Shown here piece by piece: positions 52,139 to 61,213 of a DNA stretch of 64,000 nucleotides (within the stretch, counting starts at the first letter, position 1; every line of letters begins with the position of its first letter). Position numbers and translations under genes: made by a program. A model generated the notes under the pieces. It was not told the origin of the DNA, did not search any database, and worked only from the letters and a program-made list of their open reading frames with translations. Source of the DNA: Poriferisodalis sp965204195. Its GTDB lineage: Bacteria; Actinomycetota; Acidimicrobiia; Acidimicrobiales; Poriferisodalaceae. The stretch lies in assembly GCF_965204195.1 (NCBI RefSeq), contig NZ_OZ241975.1, forward strand, positions 1,612,001-1,676,000, read 5' to 3'.

Positions 52139-52921
52139 ATGGCAGACGGACTGAGGGTCGAGCGGGACGGGCGCGTCGGGCTGGTGATCATGGATCGCCC
52201 GCCGCACAACTTCCTGAGCTACCGCCAGGTGCACGACATTGCCGACGCCATGGTGGAACTCGAAGAGGACATGAGCATCGGCTGCGCCGTGCTGGCCGCC
52301 GAGGGCCGCTCGTTCTGTGCTGGCGCCGACTTGGGCGGCGAAGGCGTCGGCGGCGGTACCGAAGAGAAGGTCGGCGGCAGCGCCACGCTGCAGCTCTACC
52401 AAGGGTCGGGCCGGCTCTTCGATGTGACGCTGCCCATCGTCGGGGCGATTCATGGCCCCGCCATCGGCGGCGGCTTGGGCTTGGCGATGGTGCCCGACAT
52501 CCGCATCACGTGCCCCGAGGCCCGGTTCTGCGCCAACTTCGCCTCGCTGGGCATCCACCAAGGCTTCGGCATGAGCGTGACGATGCCGCTGCTGCTCGGG
52601 CCTGAGCGTGCCGCGAAGGTGCTGCTGGGCGCCAAGCGGTACAAGGGCGACGAGGCGGTGGACCTGGGCTTGGCGGACGAGTGCGTGCCCGCCGATCAGG
52701 TGCGCGACCGTGCCATCGAAGTGGCACGTGAGATCGCGACCAATGCGCCGCTGGCGGTGCGGGCCATCAAGGCCACGCTTCGACTCGGTCTCGGTGACAA
52801 GGTGCGCGAGGTCACCCAGCGCGAGGCAGCCGAACAGCTGCGCCTGTCGGGCACCGAAGACGCCCGCGAGGGCATGAAGGCCGTCAGCGAACGCCGCCCC
52901 GGCAACTTCGTCGGCCGCTAG
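52139..52921 (+). CDS. Enoyl-CoA hydratase/isomerase family protein
   Basis: A 260-residue crotonase-fold enzyme. The oxyanion-hole segments are SFCAGADLGG (~62) and GPAIGGGLGLAMVPDIRI (~105), followed by FASLGIHQGFGMSVTMPLLLG and AVDLGLADECVPADQV. Typical length. The reaction would be hydration or isomerisation of an enoyl-CoA, but specificity in this family cannot be predicted. A GGAG site lies ten bases before the ATG. Its last codons (GGC CGC TAG) are repeated downstream. Confidence 0.9.
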   Translation: MADGLRVERDGRVGLVIMDRPPHNFLSYRQVHDIADAMVELEEDMSIGCAVLAAEGRSFCAGADLGGEGVGGGTEEKVGGSATLQLYQGSGRLFDVTLPIVGAIHGPAIGGGLGLAMVPDIRITCPEARFCANFASLGIHQGFGMSVTMPLLLGPERAAKVLLGAKRYKGDEAVDLGLADECVPADQVRDRAIEVAREIATNAPLAVRAIKATLRLGLGDKVREVTQREAAEQLRLSGTEDAREGMKAVSERRPGNFVGR

Positions 52922-52980
52922 GCCGAGCAATAGGCCCTGGGCCGCTAGGCCGAGCAATAGGCCCTGGGCCGTTAGGCCGA
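52913..52980 (+). repeat. 27-bp tandem repeat covering the enoyl-CoA hydratase stop codon
   Basis: A 27-base unit starting GGCCGCTAGGCCGAGCAATA occurs two and a half times without interruption, beginning with the last two codons and stop of the gene. The third copy is partial and has one change (GGCCGTTAGG). Confidence 0.85.
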
Positions 52981-52991
52981 AGGAGGGCTCG

Positions 52992-55190
52992 CTACAAGTC
53001 GACTCCGGCGAGGTGCGTGAGGGTGGCGAGGTCGTGGACTTCGAGCCGGCCGCGACGGCTCGCATCGAACCCCCAGCCCTTGAAGCTCAGCGTCCACAGC
53101 TCGTCGCCGATCACGATGCTGCGCACGATCCTCCGCGGCTCGTGGTTCGGCCAGCAGACCGAGATCGACTCGTCGCCCCGCAGCAGACCCAGTCTCGCGG
53201 CCTCGCCTTCGAAGGAGGGATCGTGGTAGCAGTCGAAGCCGGTCATGCCCGCCTCGCCGGGCTCGCAGGCCAGCACGCCGCTGCCGGTCTCGACGATCAG
53301 GTACTCGATGTCGGAGGAGAACTCGCTGCGTTCGGCTGACGGCAGGTCGTCGACGGTGAGCTTGCGGCAATCGGTGATGCCGGGGCGCTCGTCGGGATCA
53401 GCATGCGACACACGGCCGAACTCCTCGATGGACCGGTCCTCGACACGCAGCACCACCGCCCCGGAGAAGTCCTGCCACACCGTCACCGGCACCACAGCGA
53501 GCCGTTCTGGCGCCCACCACAGAAACGCTCGGTGGTCCCAGCCGACGTCGTGCCATCCGTCGGGTGCAGCCCACACCGACACCTCGCGGGGATCGGCGAG
53601 GTTGCTGACGTCGAACAGCGACACCTTCGCGCCGGTGATGCGCCCTTCGAGATCCGCATCGGCGCCCACGCCGAGCACGAGATCGTCGCTGATGGGATGC
53701 AGGTAGCTGGAGAACCCGGGAATCTTCAGCTCGCCGATCACGCGCGGGTCGGCCGGAACCGACAGGTCGACGGTGTAGAAGGGGTCGATCTGGCGGAACG
53801 TGACCACGTAGCCGATGTCGCCGGCGAAGCGCACCGACTGGACGTTCTCGCCCCGGCCGATGTCGCCCACGCTGCCGATCTCGACCAGCACGTCGCCCTG
53901 CTGTTCGAGCACCCGCACATGCGACTCCGACTCGTCGCCCCACGGGTTGCGCACGGTGGTGACCACCCGCAGGTAGCCCTCGTGCTCGGACAGCGAGAAC
54001 TGGTTGTGGATCTCTCCTGTCACCTCGCCCGACGCCTCGTAGCTGGCGCTGCCGTCACCGGAGATGTCGAACCGGTGCAGGGCAGTGCGGCGCTCCTGCC
54101 AGGCACGCCTCCAGCCGTCCTCGTCGTCGGCGAACTGCTCGGGGTCGAACCAGCGGGTCGTCGCGACGTACAGCGAATCCACTGACGCGTACACCGTGTC
54201 GCCGGGGGCAGTGACAGCGGTCGACGACGATGGGTCGATGTCGCCGCTGACTGGCACGCTCATCACGGTGCTGATGCCGAAGCCGGAGAACACCGACGGG
54301 GCATGCACATCGGCGCAGTCGGTGAGCTGCTGCCCCCCGGCGACCTCGCCGTTGCCGGTGGCGTAGCGGGGCAGCCAGTCATCGAGCGTCGAGTTCAGCA
54401 CTGCCCTGCGGTTCACCCGCTCGGCGGTGTCCTCGCCTTGGGAGCTCTGCGGGTACACGAACGAGAAGTTGTGATGCGGGTCGTAGCGCATGATGACGCG
54501 TGCGATGCCGCCGACGCTGCGAGCGCTGAGGTAGTCGCCCTCCACTCGCATGGTGTCGACGATCGACAGCCGGCCGTCGATGAGGTCGATGCGCTGCAGC
54601 ACCGTCTGGGGCACGTGAAAGTCGTCGTCGAAGAAGCGCACGATCAGCAGCAGGCTGTCTCCGTCGATGAATAGCTCCGGCGACCAACCCTCGGCCACAG
54701 TGATCGTGTCGATGACCTGACGCCGAGCGACATCCACGACGACGAGCTCGCCGCCTGACAGTGTGAAGATACGGCGACCGTCGGTCTTGACGAAATCGGC
54801 CTCGTCGACACCTCGTTCCTGCACATTGGTGCCCGAGAAGTCGACGCCCTCCACCGGTGCAGTCGCAGAGAGGGCGCCGCTGTCGCCATCGGCCATTTCC
54901 TCGTCAGCCATGTCCTCGTCGAGGCCGAACCAGCCGCCGCCGCCAAAGCCCCACGGGCCGACCCGTGCTGCGTACTCAGTACGCAGGTGCTCCAGCAGTG
55001 CACCGCAGTCGTCGAAGTGCACCAGCGCAGCCGTGAGGACGATGTCGTCCTCACCGAGCACGACCACCGGCAGATCGGGATCGCCGGCGGGATCATCAGG
55101 ACTGCTGCCGGGATCAGACGTCCCGGTGCACGCGGTGGCGAGCAGTACCGCGCAGGCGAGAGCGATGGGGGTCCGGTGCAAACGCCGCAT
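52992..55190 (-). CDS. Secreted beta-propeller lipoprotein
   Basis: A 732-residue protein. The signal peptide ends in the lipobox LATAC (lipidated Cys21). The rest matches the bacterial Beta_propel (PF09826-type) family: TNVQERGVDEADFVKTDGRRIF at ~145, then repeated WD-like beta strands such as VLEQQGDVLVEIGSVGDIGRGENVQSVRFAGDIGYVVTF and DLSVPADPRVIGELKIPGFSSYLHP. It should be an outer-surface protein of the cytoplasmic membrane with a ligand- or protein-binding propeller. Function not known. Convergent with the enoyl-CoA hydratase gene. Confidence 0.88.
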   Translation of the reverse strand: MRRLHRTPIALACAVLLATACTGTSDPGSSPDDPAGDPDLPVVVLGEDDIVLTAALVHFDDCGALLEHLRTEYAARVGPWGFGGGGWFGLDEDMADEEMADGDSGALSATAPVEGVDFSGTNVQERGVDEADFVKTDGRRIFTLSGGELVVVDVARRQVIDTITVAEGWSPELFIDGDSLLLIVRFFDDDFHVPQTVLQRIDLIDGRLSIVDTMRVEGDYLSARSVGGIARVIMRYDPHHNFSFVYPQSSQGEDTAERVNRRAVLNSTLDDWLPRYATGNGEVAGGQQLTDCADVHAPSVFSGFGISTVMSVPVSGDIDPSSSTAVTAPGDTVYASVDSLYVATTRWFDPEQFADDEDGWRRAWQERRTALHRFDISGDGSASYEASGEVTGEIHNQFSLSEHEGYLRVVTTVRNPWGDESESHVRVLEQQGDVLVEIGSVGDIGRGENVQSVRFAGDIGYVVTFRQIDPFYTVDLSVPADPRVIGELKIPGFSSYLHPISDDLVLGVGADADLEGRITGAKVSLFDVSNLADPREVSVWAAPDGWHDVGWDHRAFLWWAPERLAVVPVTVWQDFSGAVVLRVEDRSIEEFGRVSHADPDERPGITDCRKLTVDDLPSAERSEFSSDIEYLIVETGSGVLACEPGEAGMTGFDCYHDPSFEGEAARLGLLRGDESISVCWPNHEPRRIVRSIVIGDELWTLSFKGWGFDASRRGRLEVHDLATLTHLAGVDL

Positions 55191-55305
55191 GTCGTGTGTC
55201 CCCCGCCGCCGTGCCGGTCGAACCGGGATGCTGAATCATCATGATCTCATGCCAGCCCTGTGAATCGTGTTCAGGGCGGCCACTGGGCGCGACATCATGG
55301 GAGCT

Positions 55306-56229
55306 ATGGACAGCATGCGAGTCGCGATCACCGGTATTCGAGGGCTAATCGGCGGCGCACTCGCCGCGAGTTTGCGCGCGGACGGTCACGAGGTGGTCGG
55401 CATCTCGCGACGGCCCGGCTCGGTTGATGCTTCGAGCGCCGCCGACGGGGCTGGCCAGTCGACGGTCGCGTGGGACGTGGCTGAGGGGACCATCGACGCA
55501 TCTGCACTTGAGGGGCTCGACGCCATCGTCCACTTGGCGGGGGAGAGCATCGGCGGGCGGTGGACTGCTGCGCGCAAGGCAGCGATCATGTCGAGCCGCG
55601 TCGATTCCACCCGGCTGCTTGCCGGGGTCATCCGTGAGCTCGAAGTCAAGCCATCGGTGTTCGTATGCGGCTCGGCGATCGGCTTCTATGGCAACCGGGG
55701 CGACGAGGAGCTGACCGAACGGTCGCTGCCGGGCGACGGTTTCCTAGCCGACGTGTGCATGCGCTGGGAGCGCGCCGCGGTGCCGATCTCCGATGCCGGG
55801 GTGCGATTGGTGCGTATCCGCACCGGTCTCGTCGTGGGGCCCGGTGCCGAGGCCATTGAGCGGATGGCGAAGATCACGCGGCTCGGTGCCGGCGGCCCGC
55901 TGGGATCCGGTCGCCAATGGTGGAGCTGGATCAGCCTGGAAGACGAGGTGCGGGCTATCCGTCATCTCATCGACAGCGATGCCAGCGGGGCGTACAACCT
56001 GACAGCGCCCAATCCCGTCCGTCAGCGCGACTTCCAGCGTGCGCTGAGCGCGGCGCTAGGACGCCCATCGTTCCTGTCGGCACCGAAGTTCGCGATCCGA
56101 GCAGCGCTCGGCGAGATGGGCCAAGCGCTACTGCTCGACTCGACACGGGTCATGCCCGACGCCCTCACCGAGGACGGCTTCGAGTTCAGCCACCTCGACC
56201 TCGCAGGCGCTCTCGCCGCCGCTGTCTGA
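55306..56229 (+). CDS. TIGR01777-type NAD(P)-binding epimerase-like protein
   Basis: A 307-residue atypical SDR (SDR39U1/YfcH family). The nucleotide loop is VAITGIRGLIGGALAASL (third Gly of GxxGxxG retained), then LDAIVHLAGESIGGRWT, the FVCGSAIGFYGNRGDEELTE active region, and the C-terminal DUF1731-like end. The start is uncertain: ATGs at 55297, 55306 and 55315 are all in frame. Enzymatic substrate is unknown for the family. Confidence 0.88.
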   Translation: MDSMRVAITGIRGLIGGALAASLRADGHEVVGISRRPGSVDASSAADGAGQSTVAWDVAEGTIDASALEGLDAIVHLAGESIGGRWTAARKAAIMSSRVDSTRLLAGVIRELEVKPSVFVCGSAIGFYGNRGDEELTERSLPGDGFLADVCMRWERAAVPISDAGVRLVRIRTGLVVGPGAEAIERMAKITRLGAGGPLGSGRQWWSWISLEDEVRAIRHLIDSDASGAYNLTAPNPVRQRDFQRALSAALGRPSFLSAPKFAIRAALGEMGQALLLDSTRVMPDALTEDGFEFSHLDLAGALAAAV

Positions 56230-56339
56230 CCGATCGCTGCGCTGGCCGATGGCCGTGAGCAGCACATCCGGTTCGTACGAGCGCTCGCGGTGTGCTCGAT
56301 TGATCGTGCGCAGCCGGTCACGCGGGATGCTTGGGCTTC

Positions 56340-56345
56340 TAGCGT
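56340..56345 (+). promoter_or_regulatory. -10 box, leaderless start of penicillin acylase gene
   Basis: TAGCGT lies exactly seven bases before the ATG at 56353; no Shine-Dalgarno sequence. Confidence 0.5.
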
Positions 56346-56352
56346 GACCGGC

Positions 56353-58638
56353 ATGGCACAGAGCGATGGTCCTGGCAACGATGCTGGTGGCAACGGCGCC
56401 GCTGGCGCGCTGGGCGTGACCGTCCGGCGCGATCGGTGGGGGATCGCTCATGTCGAGGCGTCGTCGGCCGAGGCTGCGTTCGCCGCGCAGGGATGGGTGG
56501 CGGCCGACGACCGGATCTGGCAGATGGAGTGGGATAGGCGCCGGGCCATGGGCCGCTGGGCCGAGGTGGTTGGGATGGTCGGCGCCCGTGAGGACGCCTT
56601 CTTCCGTCGGCTCGGGCTGGCCGCGATCTCCCAAGCCGACTACGCGGCGCTCGACGGGCGCACCCAGGCGATGTGCGAGGACTATGCGCGCGGTGTGAAC
56701 CGATGGCTCGCCACACACGAGGACGCGCTGCCGGCCGAATTCGAGCACCACCCGGCCCCGCCCGAGCCCTGGGAGCCGTGGCACTGCGTGGCCGTGTACA
56801 AGCTGCGCCACATCTTCATGGGAACCCTCACCCGCAAGCTGTGGCGGGGGCGGATCATGGCCCAGGCTGGCCCCGAAGCTGTGATGGCCACGGTCGGCGA
56901 CACCGAGGCCGATGCGGCGATGGTGCCGGGAGAGGGACCTCGCCCCGATCTGCTGGCCGACGCAGCGAACGTGCTCGATGCGTGCGCGGCCGACATGGCG
57001 GGGCTGGCGGCAGCGATGGACTCCGACGGAGCGTCCAACTCATGGGCGCTCAGCGGGGAGCGCACCGCCAGCGGCAGGCCGCTGCTGGCCGGCGATCCGC
57101 ACCGCGGCATCGAGTTCCCGAACGTGTACCACCAGTGCCACCTGCGCTGCGACGAGTTCGACGCGATCGGGATGGGCTTTCCCGGCGTGCCCGGCTTTCC
57201 CCACTTCGGCCACAACGCGGAGGTGGCGTGGGGCATCACGCACGGCATGTGCGACGACACCGACGTCTTCGTGGAGCGCTTCGAGCCTGGCTCGACGCTG
57301 GGCGAGCCGTGGTGGATCGAGCAGCTCCAGATCCGGGGCGAGGGCACCGTCGAGGTGCTGTGCGGCTCCACGCCGAGGGGTCCAGTGGTGCTCGGCGATC
57401 CTGCCGACGGCGTTGCACTGTCGATGCAGTGGACCGGCATGTTCGGCCCCGACACGACGCTGGATGCCCTGTGGCCGATGCTTGTCTCGGGATCGACGGC
57501 CGAGCTGATCGAGGCGGTCAGGCCGTGGGTGCTGCCGGTCAACAACCTGCTGGCGGCCGACCGGGCCGGGTCGATTGCTTTCAAGATCCGGGGACGTGTG
57601 GTCGAACGCCAGCCGGCGAGCCGCTGGACGCCGGTGCCGGGCACCGATGAGTTCGCATGGGATGGCCTCGAACCGGTGCCGTTCGAGGACCTGCCGGAAT
57701 GGACCGACCCCGAACGCGGCTTCCTCGTCACAGCCAACAACCGCACCGCCGACGGCGGCCCGTACATCTCGCTGGACTTCGCCGGCCCGAGCCGCCACGA
57801 CCGCATCTGCGAGCTGGTGACGCCGATGACGGGTGCCACGGTGGCCGACATGAGCGCCGTCCACGGCGATGTGACGTCGCTGGTGGCCTCCAACGTTCTC
57901 GGCCTGATCACCGAGTACGCGGTCGAATGCGGCCACGAGCTCTCGCACACGCTGCTCGACATGCTCGCCGACTGGGACCAGCGCATGACCGCCGATTCGG
58001 CGCCGGCGACGATCTACGCGGTCATCAAGCGGCGGCTCATCGAGGCAATCATCGAACGACTCGGCATCGTCGGCGCCCAGCTGGGCGCGGCGGGATGGCC
58101 GCCCGCCGCAGAAGCCAGCCGGATGGCGGCGGGCGCCGCCACGCGCATGCTCTGCGAGCGCAACCTCGACGTGGTCCCGGGGCTCGACAACCCCATCGGT
58201 CGGCGCATGGCCACCAGCGCCTGCGTTGACGAGACCGCGGCCGAGCTGACTCAGCGGCTCGGCCCCGATCCGCACGCGTGGACGTGGGGGAAGGTGCATC
58301 GCATGGCCTCGCCGCACCCGCTCGCGTCAGCGCTCATGACGGCGCGGGATCTGCACCCGCCAGTCGACGGCTGCGCCGGCGACGGCGACACGGTCCGCCA
58401 AGGCGGCACCGCGCCCGAGACGGGCGAACGGGCCATCCACGGCTCGGTTGCCCGCTACGCATTCGACCTCGGCGACTGGGACAGCTCCGGTTGGGTAGTC
58501 CCACATGGCGTGTCGGGCGTGCGCGGCAGCGGCCACGATCTCGACCAGCGTCAAGCTTGGCTGAACTGCGAGCTGCTGCCGATGTCGTACAGCCCGCAAG
58601 CAGTGGCCTCAGTCACCGTGCATGAGCACGAGCTCTAA
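56353..58638 (+). CDS. Penicillin acylase family (Ntn) hydrolase
   Basis: A 761-residue precursor of the penicillin amidase/acyl-homoserine-lactone acylase family. The alpha-chain region holds VTVRRDRWGIAHVEASS and AAFAAQGWVAADDRIWQMEW. The autocleavage site is before Ser228 (ASNSWALSG), which becomes the N-terminal nucleophile of the beta chain. Beta-chain motifs GDPHRGIEFPNVYHQCHL, FPHFGHNAEVAWGITH and LVTANNRTADGGPYIS follow. No signal peptide is seen, so it may act in the cytoplasm. Substrate could be amides of small acids or acyl-homoserine lactones. Confidence 0.92.
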   Translation: MAQSDGPGNDAGGNGAAGALGVTVRRDRWGIAHVEASSAEAAFAAQGWVAADDRIWQMEWDRRRAMGRWAEVVGMVGAREDAFFRRLGLAAISQADYAALDGRTQAMCEDYARGVNRWLATHEDALPAEFEHHPAPPEPWEPWHCVAVYKLRHIFMGTLTRKLWRGRIMAQAGPEAVMATVGDTEADAAMVPGEGPRPDLLADAANVLDACAADMAGLAAAMDSDGASNSWALSGERTASGRPLLAGDPHRGIEFPNVYHQCHLRCDEFDAIGMGFPGVPGFPHFGHNAEVAWGITHGMCDDTDVFVERFEPGSTLGEPWWIEQLQIRGEGTVEVLCGSTPRGPVVLGDPADGVALSMQWTGMFGPDTTLDALWPMLVSGSTAELIEAVRPWVLPVNNLLAADRAGSIAFKIRGRVVERQPASRWTPVPGTDEFAWDGLEPVPFEDLPEWTDPERGFLVTANNRTADGGPYISLDFAGPSRHDRICELVTPMTGATVADMSAVHGDVTSLVASNVLGLITEYAVECGHELSHTLLDMLADWDQRMTADSAPATIYAVIKRRLIEAIIERLGIVGAQLGAAGWPPAAEASRMAAGAATRMLCERNLDVVPGLDNPIGRRMATSACVDETAAELTQRLGPDPHAWTWGKVHRMASPHPLASALMTARDLHPPVDGCAGDGDTVRQGGTAPETGERAIHGSVARYAFDLGDWDSSGWVVPHGVSGVRGSGHDLDQRQAWLNCELLPMSYSPQAVASVTVHEHEL

Positions 58639-58686
58639 TCCGGCGTCCCAGCACTGCCGCTGCAGGCGCGCTGCGATCGGGTCGTT

Positions 58687-59592
58687 GTGAGCTCCAACCG
58701 GGACGCTGCGCCCTTCCTTCGTCGGCACCGATTGTCTCCCGAGGCCTCCGCCTACAAGGCCCGACGCAAGCCGTCGGTGCCGATCCAGATGCCCGATCTG
58801 ACCGACCATGCGGCGGTGGAGCGCTGGCGTGCCGAAACCAATGCGCTGTGGGGAGACGACGACGACCCAGCGGTGCCTCACGGCCGAGAGGTCATCGGCG
58901 GCATCGCCTGTCGAGTGGCCGGCCCGCCCACCGGCGCGCCGATCCTGGTTTATGCACACGGCGGTGGCTATGTGCTGGGCAGCGCGGCTGTGGCGATCCC
59001 GATCACCGCACGCCTCGCAGCCACTGGCTTGCGCGTGGTCTCGGTGGACTACCGCCAACCGCCCGAGCACCCGTTTCCCGCGGCACTCGACGATGTCCTG
59101 GCCGTCTACCTCGCGCTCGCCACCGGAGACACCCCAGTGGCGCTCGCCGGTGACTCATCCGGGGGAGCGCTCGCTCTCGGCGCCGCGGTGACTGCGACAG
59201 GTCAGGATCTGCGGCCCTCCGCGATCGCTCTGTTCAGCCCTCTGCTGGACCACGTTTCCGTGCCCGGCAACCCGCTCGCCGACGACGAGGGACGCCGCCT
59301 CATCGACTGCTACGCCGGCGACGTCGACCCTGCTGATCCTCGTCTGTCACCGCTACGCGCTGATCTCAGCGGATTGCCCCCCGTGCTCGTTCATGCAGGG
59401 GCCGATGAGCCGCTTGCGGCCCAAGCCCGCGAGTTCCAGCGCAAGGCCGCGGCCGCGGGCGTCGACGTCACGCTCGACCTCTGGGAGCACATGTGGCACA
59501 CGTGGCACTACCACGACCTGCCCGAGGCCGATCAAGCCCTCGCCGAAGCCGCTGCCTTCCTGGCAGCACAACTCACCCCGGCAGAAATGTAG
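58687..59592 (+). CDS. Alpha/beta hydrolase, HSL-type esterase
   Basis: A 301-residue hormone-sensitive-lipase family esterase. The HGGGYVLGS oxyanion motif (~97), the nucleophile elbow GDSSGGALAL (~157), the Asp in HAGADEPL (~238) and the His in EHMWHTWHY (~268) form the expected triad. The GTG start is likely; a TGCGAT box lies nine bases upstream and no Shine-Dalgarno is visible. Likely hydrolyses short-chain esters. Confidence 0.9.
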   Translation: MSSNRDAAPFLRRHRLSPEASAYKARRKPSVPIQMPDLTDHAAVERWRAETNALWGDDDDPAVPHGREVIGGIACRVAGPPTGAPILVYAHGGGYVLGSAAVAIPITARLAATGLRVVSVDYRQPPEHPFPAALDDVLAVYLALATGDTPVALAGDSSGGALALGAAVTATGQDLRPSAIALFSPLLDHVSVPGNPLADDEGRRLIDCYAGDVDPADPRLSPLRADLSGLPPVLVHAGADEPLAAQAREFQRKAAAAGVDVTLDLWEHMWHTWHYHDLPEADQALAEAAAFLAAQLTPAEM

Positions 59593-59604
59593 TAATATTG
59601 CTAC
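59589..59604 (+). promoter_or_regulatory. Palindromic operator/-10 box of the Phd/VapC pair
   Basis: GTAGTAATATTGCTAC is a 16-bp palindrome with one mismatched pair. It contains TAATAT (59593-59598), a -10 hexamer eight bases before the ATG at 59607. Operator and promoter therefore coincide. Confidence 0.65.
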
Positions 59605-59606
59605 TT

Positions 59607-59879
59607 ATGAGCAGTTCACACGCGGCGGGGCGGCAGATGACGAGCCGGGAATTCAACCAGGCGACCGGTGAGGCCAAATCGGCCGCGCACCGCGGGCCGG
59701 TGTTCGTCACCAACCGCGGCCGGCCGACCCATGTGCTGGTGACCTACGAGGACTACCGGTTGCTCGTCGGCGGCGGCCGGTCGCTGGTCGACCTGCTGGG
59801 CACGACGCTTGGCGCCGGCGACATCGACCTTCGGTTGCCCGACCGGACTGAGCTCGCTCAGCCGGCTGAACTCGACTGA
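59607..59879 (+). CDS. Phd/YefM-family antitoxin
   Basis: A 90-residue protein with the Phd/YefM fold: MTSREFNQATGEAKSAAHRGPVFVTNRGRPTHVLVTYEDYRLLVGG. The C-terminal acidic tail would wrap the PIN toxin. The ATG is leaderless by pattern. Its TGA stop overlaps the toxin ATG by one base. It should repress its promoter at the adjacent palindrome. Confidence 0.9.
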   Translation: MSSSHAAGRQMTSREFNQATGEAKSAAHRGPVFVTNRGRPTHVLVTYEDYRLLVGGGRSLVDLLGTTLGAGDIDLRLPDRTELAQPAELD

Positions 59880-60304
59880 TGTACGTGCTTGACACCAACG
59901 TGGTGTCGGAGATCCGCCGCGCCGCGTCCGGACGAGCCGAGCAACGCGTCATCCAGTGGGCTTTACGCGTCGAACCAGCGCTCACGTACATCTCCGTGGT
60001 GACCTTCATGGAACTGGAGATCGGCGTGCAACTCGTCGAGCGGCGCGACGAGCCGTCAGGCGTGATCCTGCGGCGATGGCTGGAGGACGATGTGCGGGCT
60101 GCGTTCGAGGGCCGCACGCTCCCGGTGGACATCGAGGTGGCGAGGATCGCAGCACAACTGCACGTTCCCGACCCTGCGCCAGTGAGTGATGCCCTGATCG
60201 CGGCGACCGCTATGGCGCATTCGATGACCGTCGTCACACGCAACACCAGCGACTTCAGCCGCTTCGACGGCTTGGACGTGCTTAACCCCTGGATCGAGGA
60301 TTAG
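59879..60304 (+). CDS. VapC-like PIN-domain toxin
   Basis: A 141-residue PIN nuclease. Acidic metal ligands are seen at D5 (VLDTNVVSEI), the Glu in FMELEIGV, SDALIAATA and VVTRNTSDF. The length and FitB-like YVLDTNVVSEIRR start are typical. It would cleave tRNA or mRNA when freed from the Phd-type antitoxin encoded just upstream. Confidence 0.92.
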   Translation: MYVLDTNVVSEIRRAASGRAEQRVIQWALRVEPALTYISVVTFMELEIGVQLVERRDEPSGVILRRWLEDDVRAAFEGRTLPVDIEVARIAAQLHVPDPAPVSDALIAATAMAHSMTVVTRNTSDFSRFDGLDVLNPWIED

Positions 60305-60328
60305 TTCACGTCTGCCGGGACTCGGTGC

Positions 60329-61213
60329 TCAGCCGTGCAAATGGGACGTAACGGCCGCGACGACGGCTTCGGATTGCTCGTAAGGGAGCATGTGGCCGGC
60401 GCCGTCGACCAGCTCGACGGTCGCGTCGGGCAGGGCCGCCTGCCATGCGTCGGCATAGGCGGGCGGGATCAGCCGATCTTGGCGGCCCCACACCAGCAGC
60501 GTGGGCACCGTCACCCGGTAGGCCCGCTCGGAGAAGCGCCGGTTGGGAATCGGGAACAGGATCTTGCCGGCCATGCCCTGCTGGCGGGCCCGCGCCACCA
60601 TGAAGCGCGTCAGCGTGGCGTTGTCGGAGAAGTCGGCACCGCCGGTCAGCACCTCTTCGCCGACGTTGGGATCAGCGAAGAGCACCTCGGCAAGCTGGTA
60701 GGGGAGCATCGCGAAGATGTCGGGAATCGGGTGGTCGCCCAGCCACATCCCCGCAGGGCACAGCAGGGCCATCCGAGCCACCGACTGGGGCGCCAGCGCC
60801 GCCATCTCCGCGGCAATCATGCCGCCCATCGAGTGGCCCATCAGGTGCAGGCCGCCGCCCGTGGCGCCGTTGCTGGGGCCGCCGGTATCCAGCAGGCCCA
60901 TCTCGGTCGCAACGTCCCAGCCGTGCAGCGCGAAGTCCAGCATGTCGGACAGGCGGTCTTCGTCGGTGTGCTCGCTCCACGCGGGCCACACGGGTGCCAC
61001 CACGCGCAGCCCGGCAGCGGCTAGGCCTGCGAGTACCGGTTCGTCGCCCAGCCAGCCGCCTGCGCCGTGAAGCGCCATGACCGTCGCGGCGTCAGCCCCA
61101 GCCGCATCAACCTCGGCTGGCTCGTAGACGCGCACTGGTGCCGTCACGTCCCGCCGCGTCGTGACGACGACCTCTTCGAAGGCCGGCGCAGGCGCCGTCT
61201 CGGTGGCGCTCAT
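60329..61213 (-). CDS. Alpha/beta-fold hydrolase
   Basis: A 294-residue hydrolase with ALHGAGGWLGDEP oxyanion region (~49), the nucleophile elbow GHSMGGM (~125), LVWGRQDRLIPP with the acid (~246) and GAGHMLPYE with the His (~275). The ATG overlaps the end of the upstream luciferase-like gene by four bases (61210-61213), so the two are translationally coupled. It may act on a product of that enzyme or of the P450. Confidence 0.9.
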   Translation of the reverse strand: MSATETAPAPAFEEVVVTTRRDVTAPVRVYEPAEVDAAGADAATVMALHGAGGWLGDEPVLAGLAAAGLRVVAPVWPAWSEHTDEDRLSDMLDFALHGWDVATEMGLLDTGGPSNGATGGGLHLMGHSMGGMIAAEMAALAPQSVARMALLCPAGMWLGDHPIPDIFAMLPYQLAEVLFADPNVGEEVLTGGADFSDNATLTRFMVARARQQGMAGKILFPIPNRRFSERAYRVTVPTLLVWGRQDRLIPPAYADAWQAALPDATVELVDGAGHMLPYEQSEAVVAAVTSHLHG

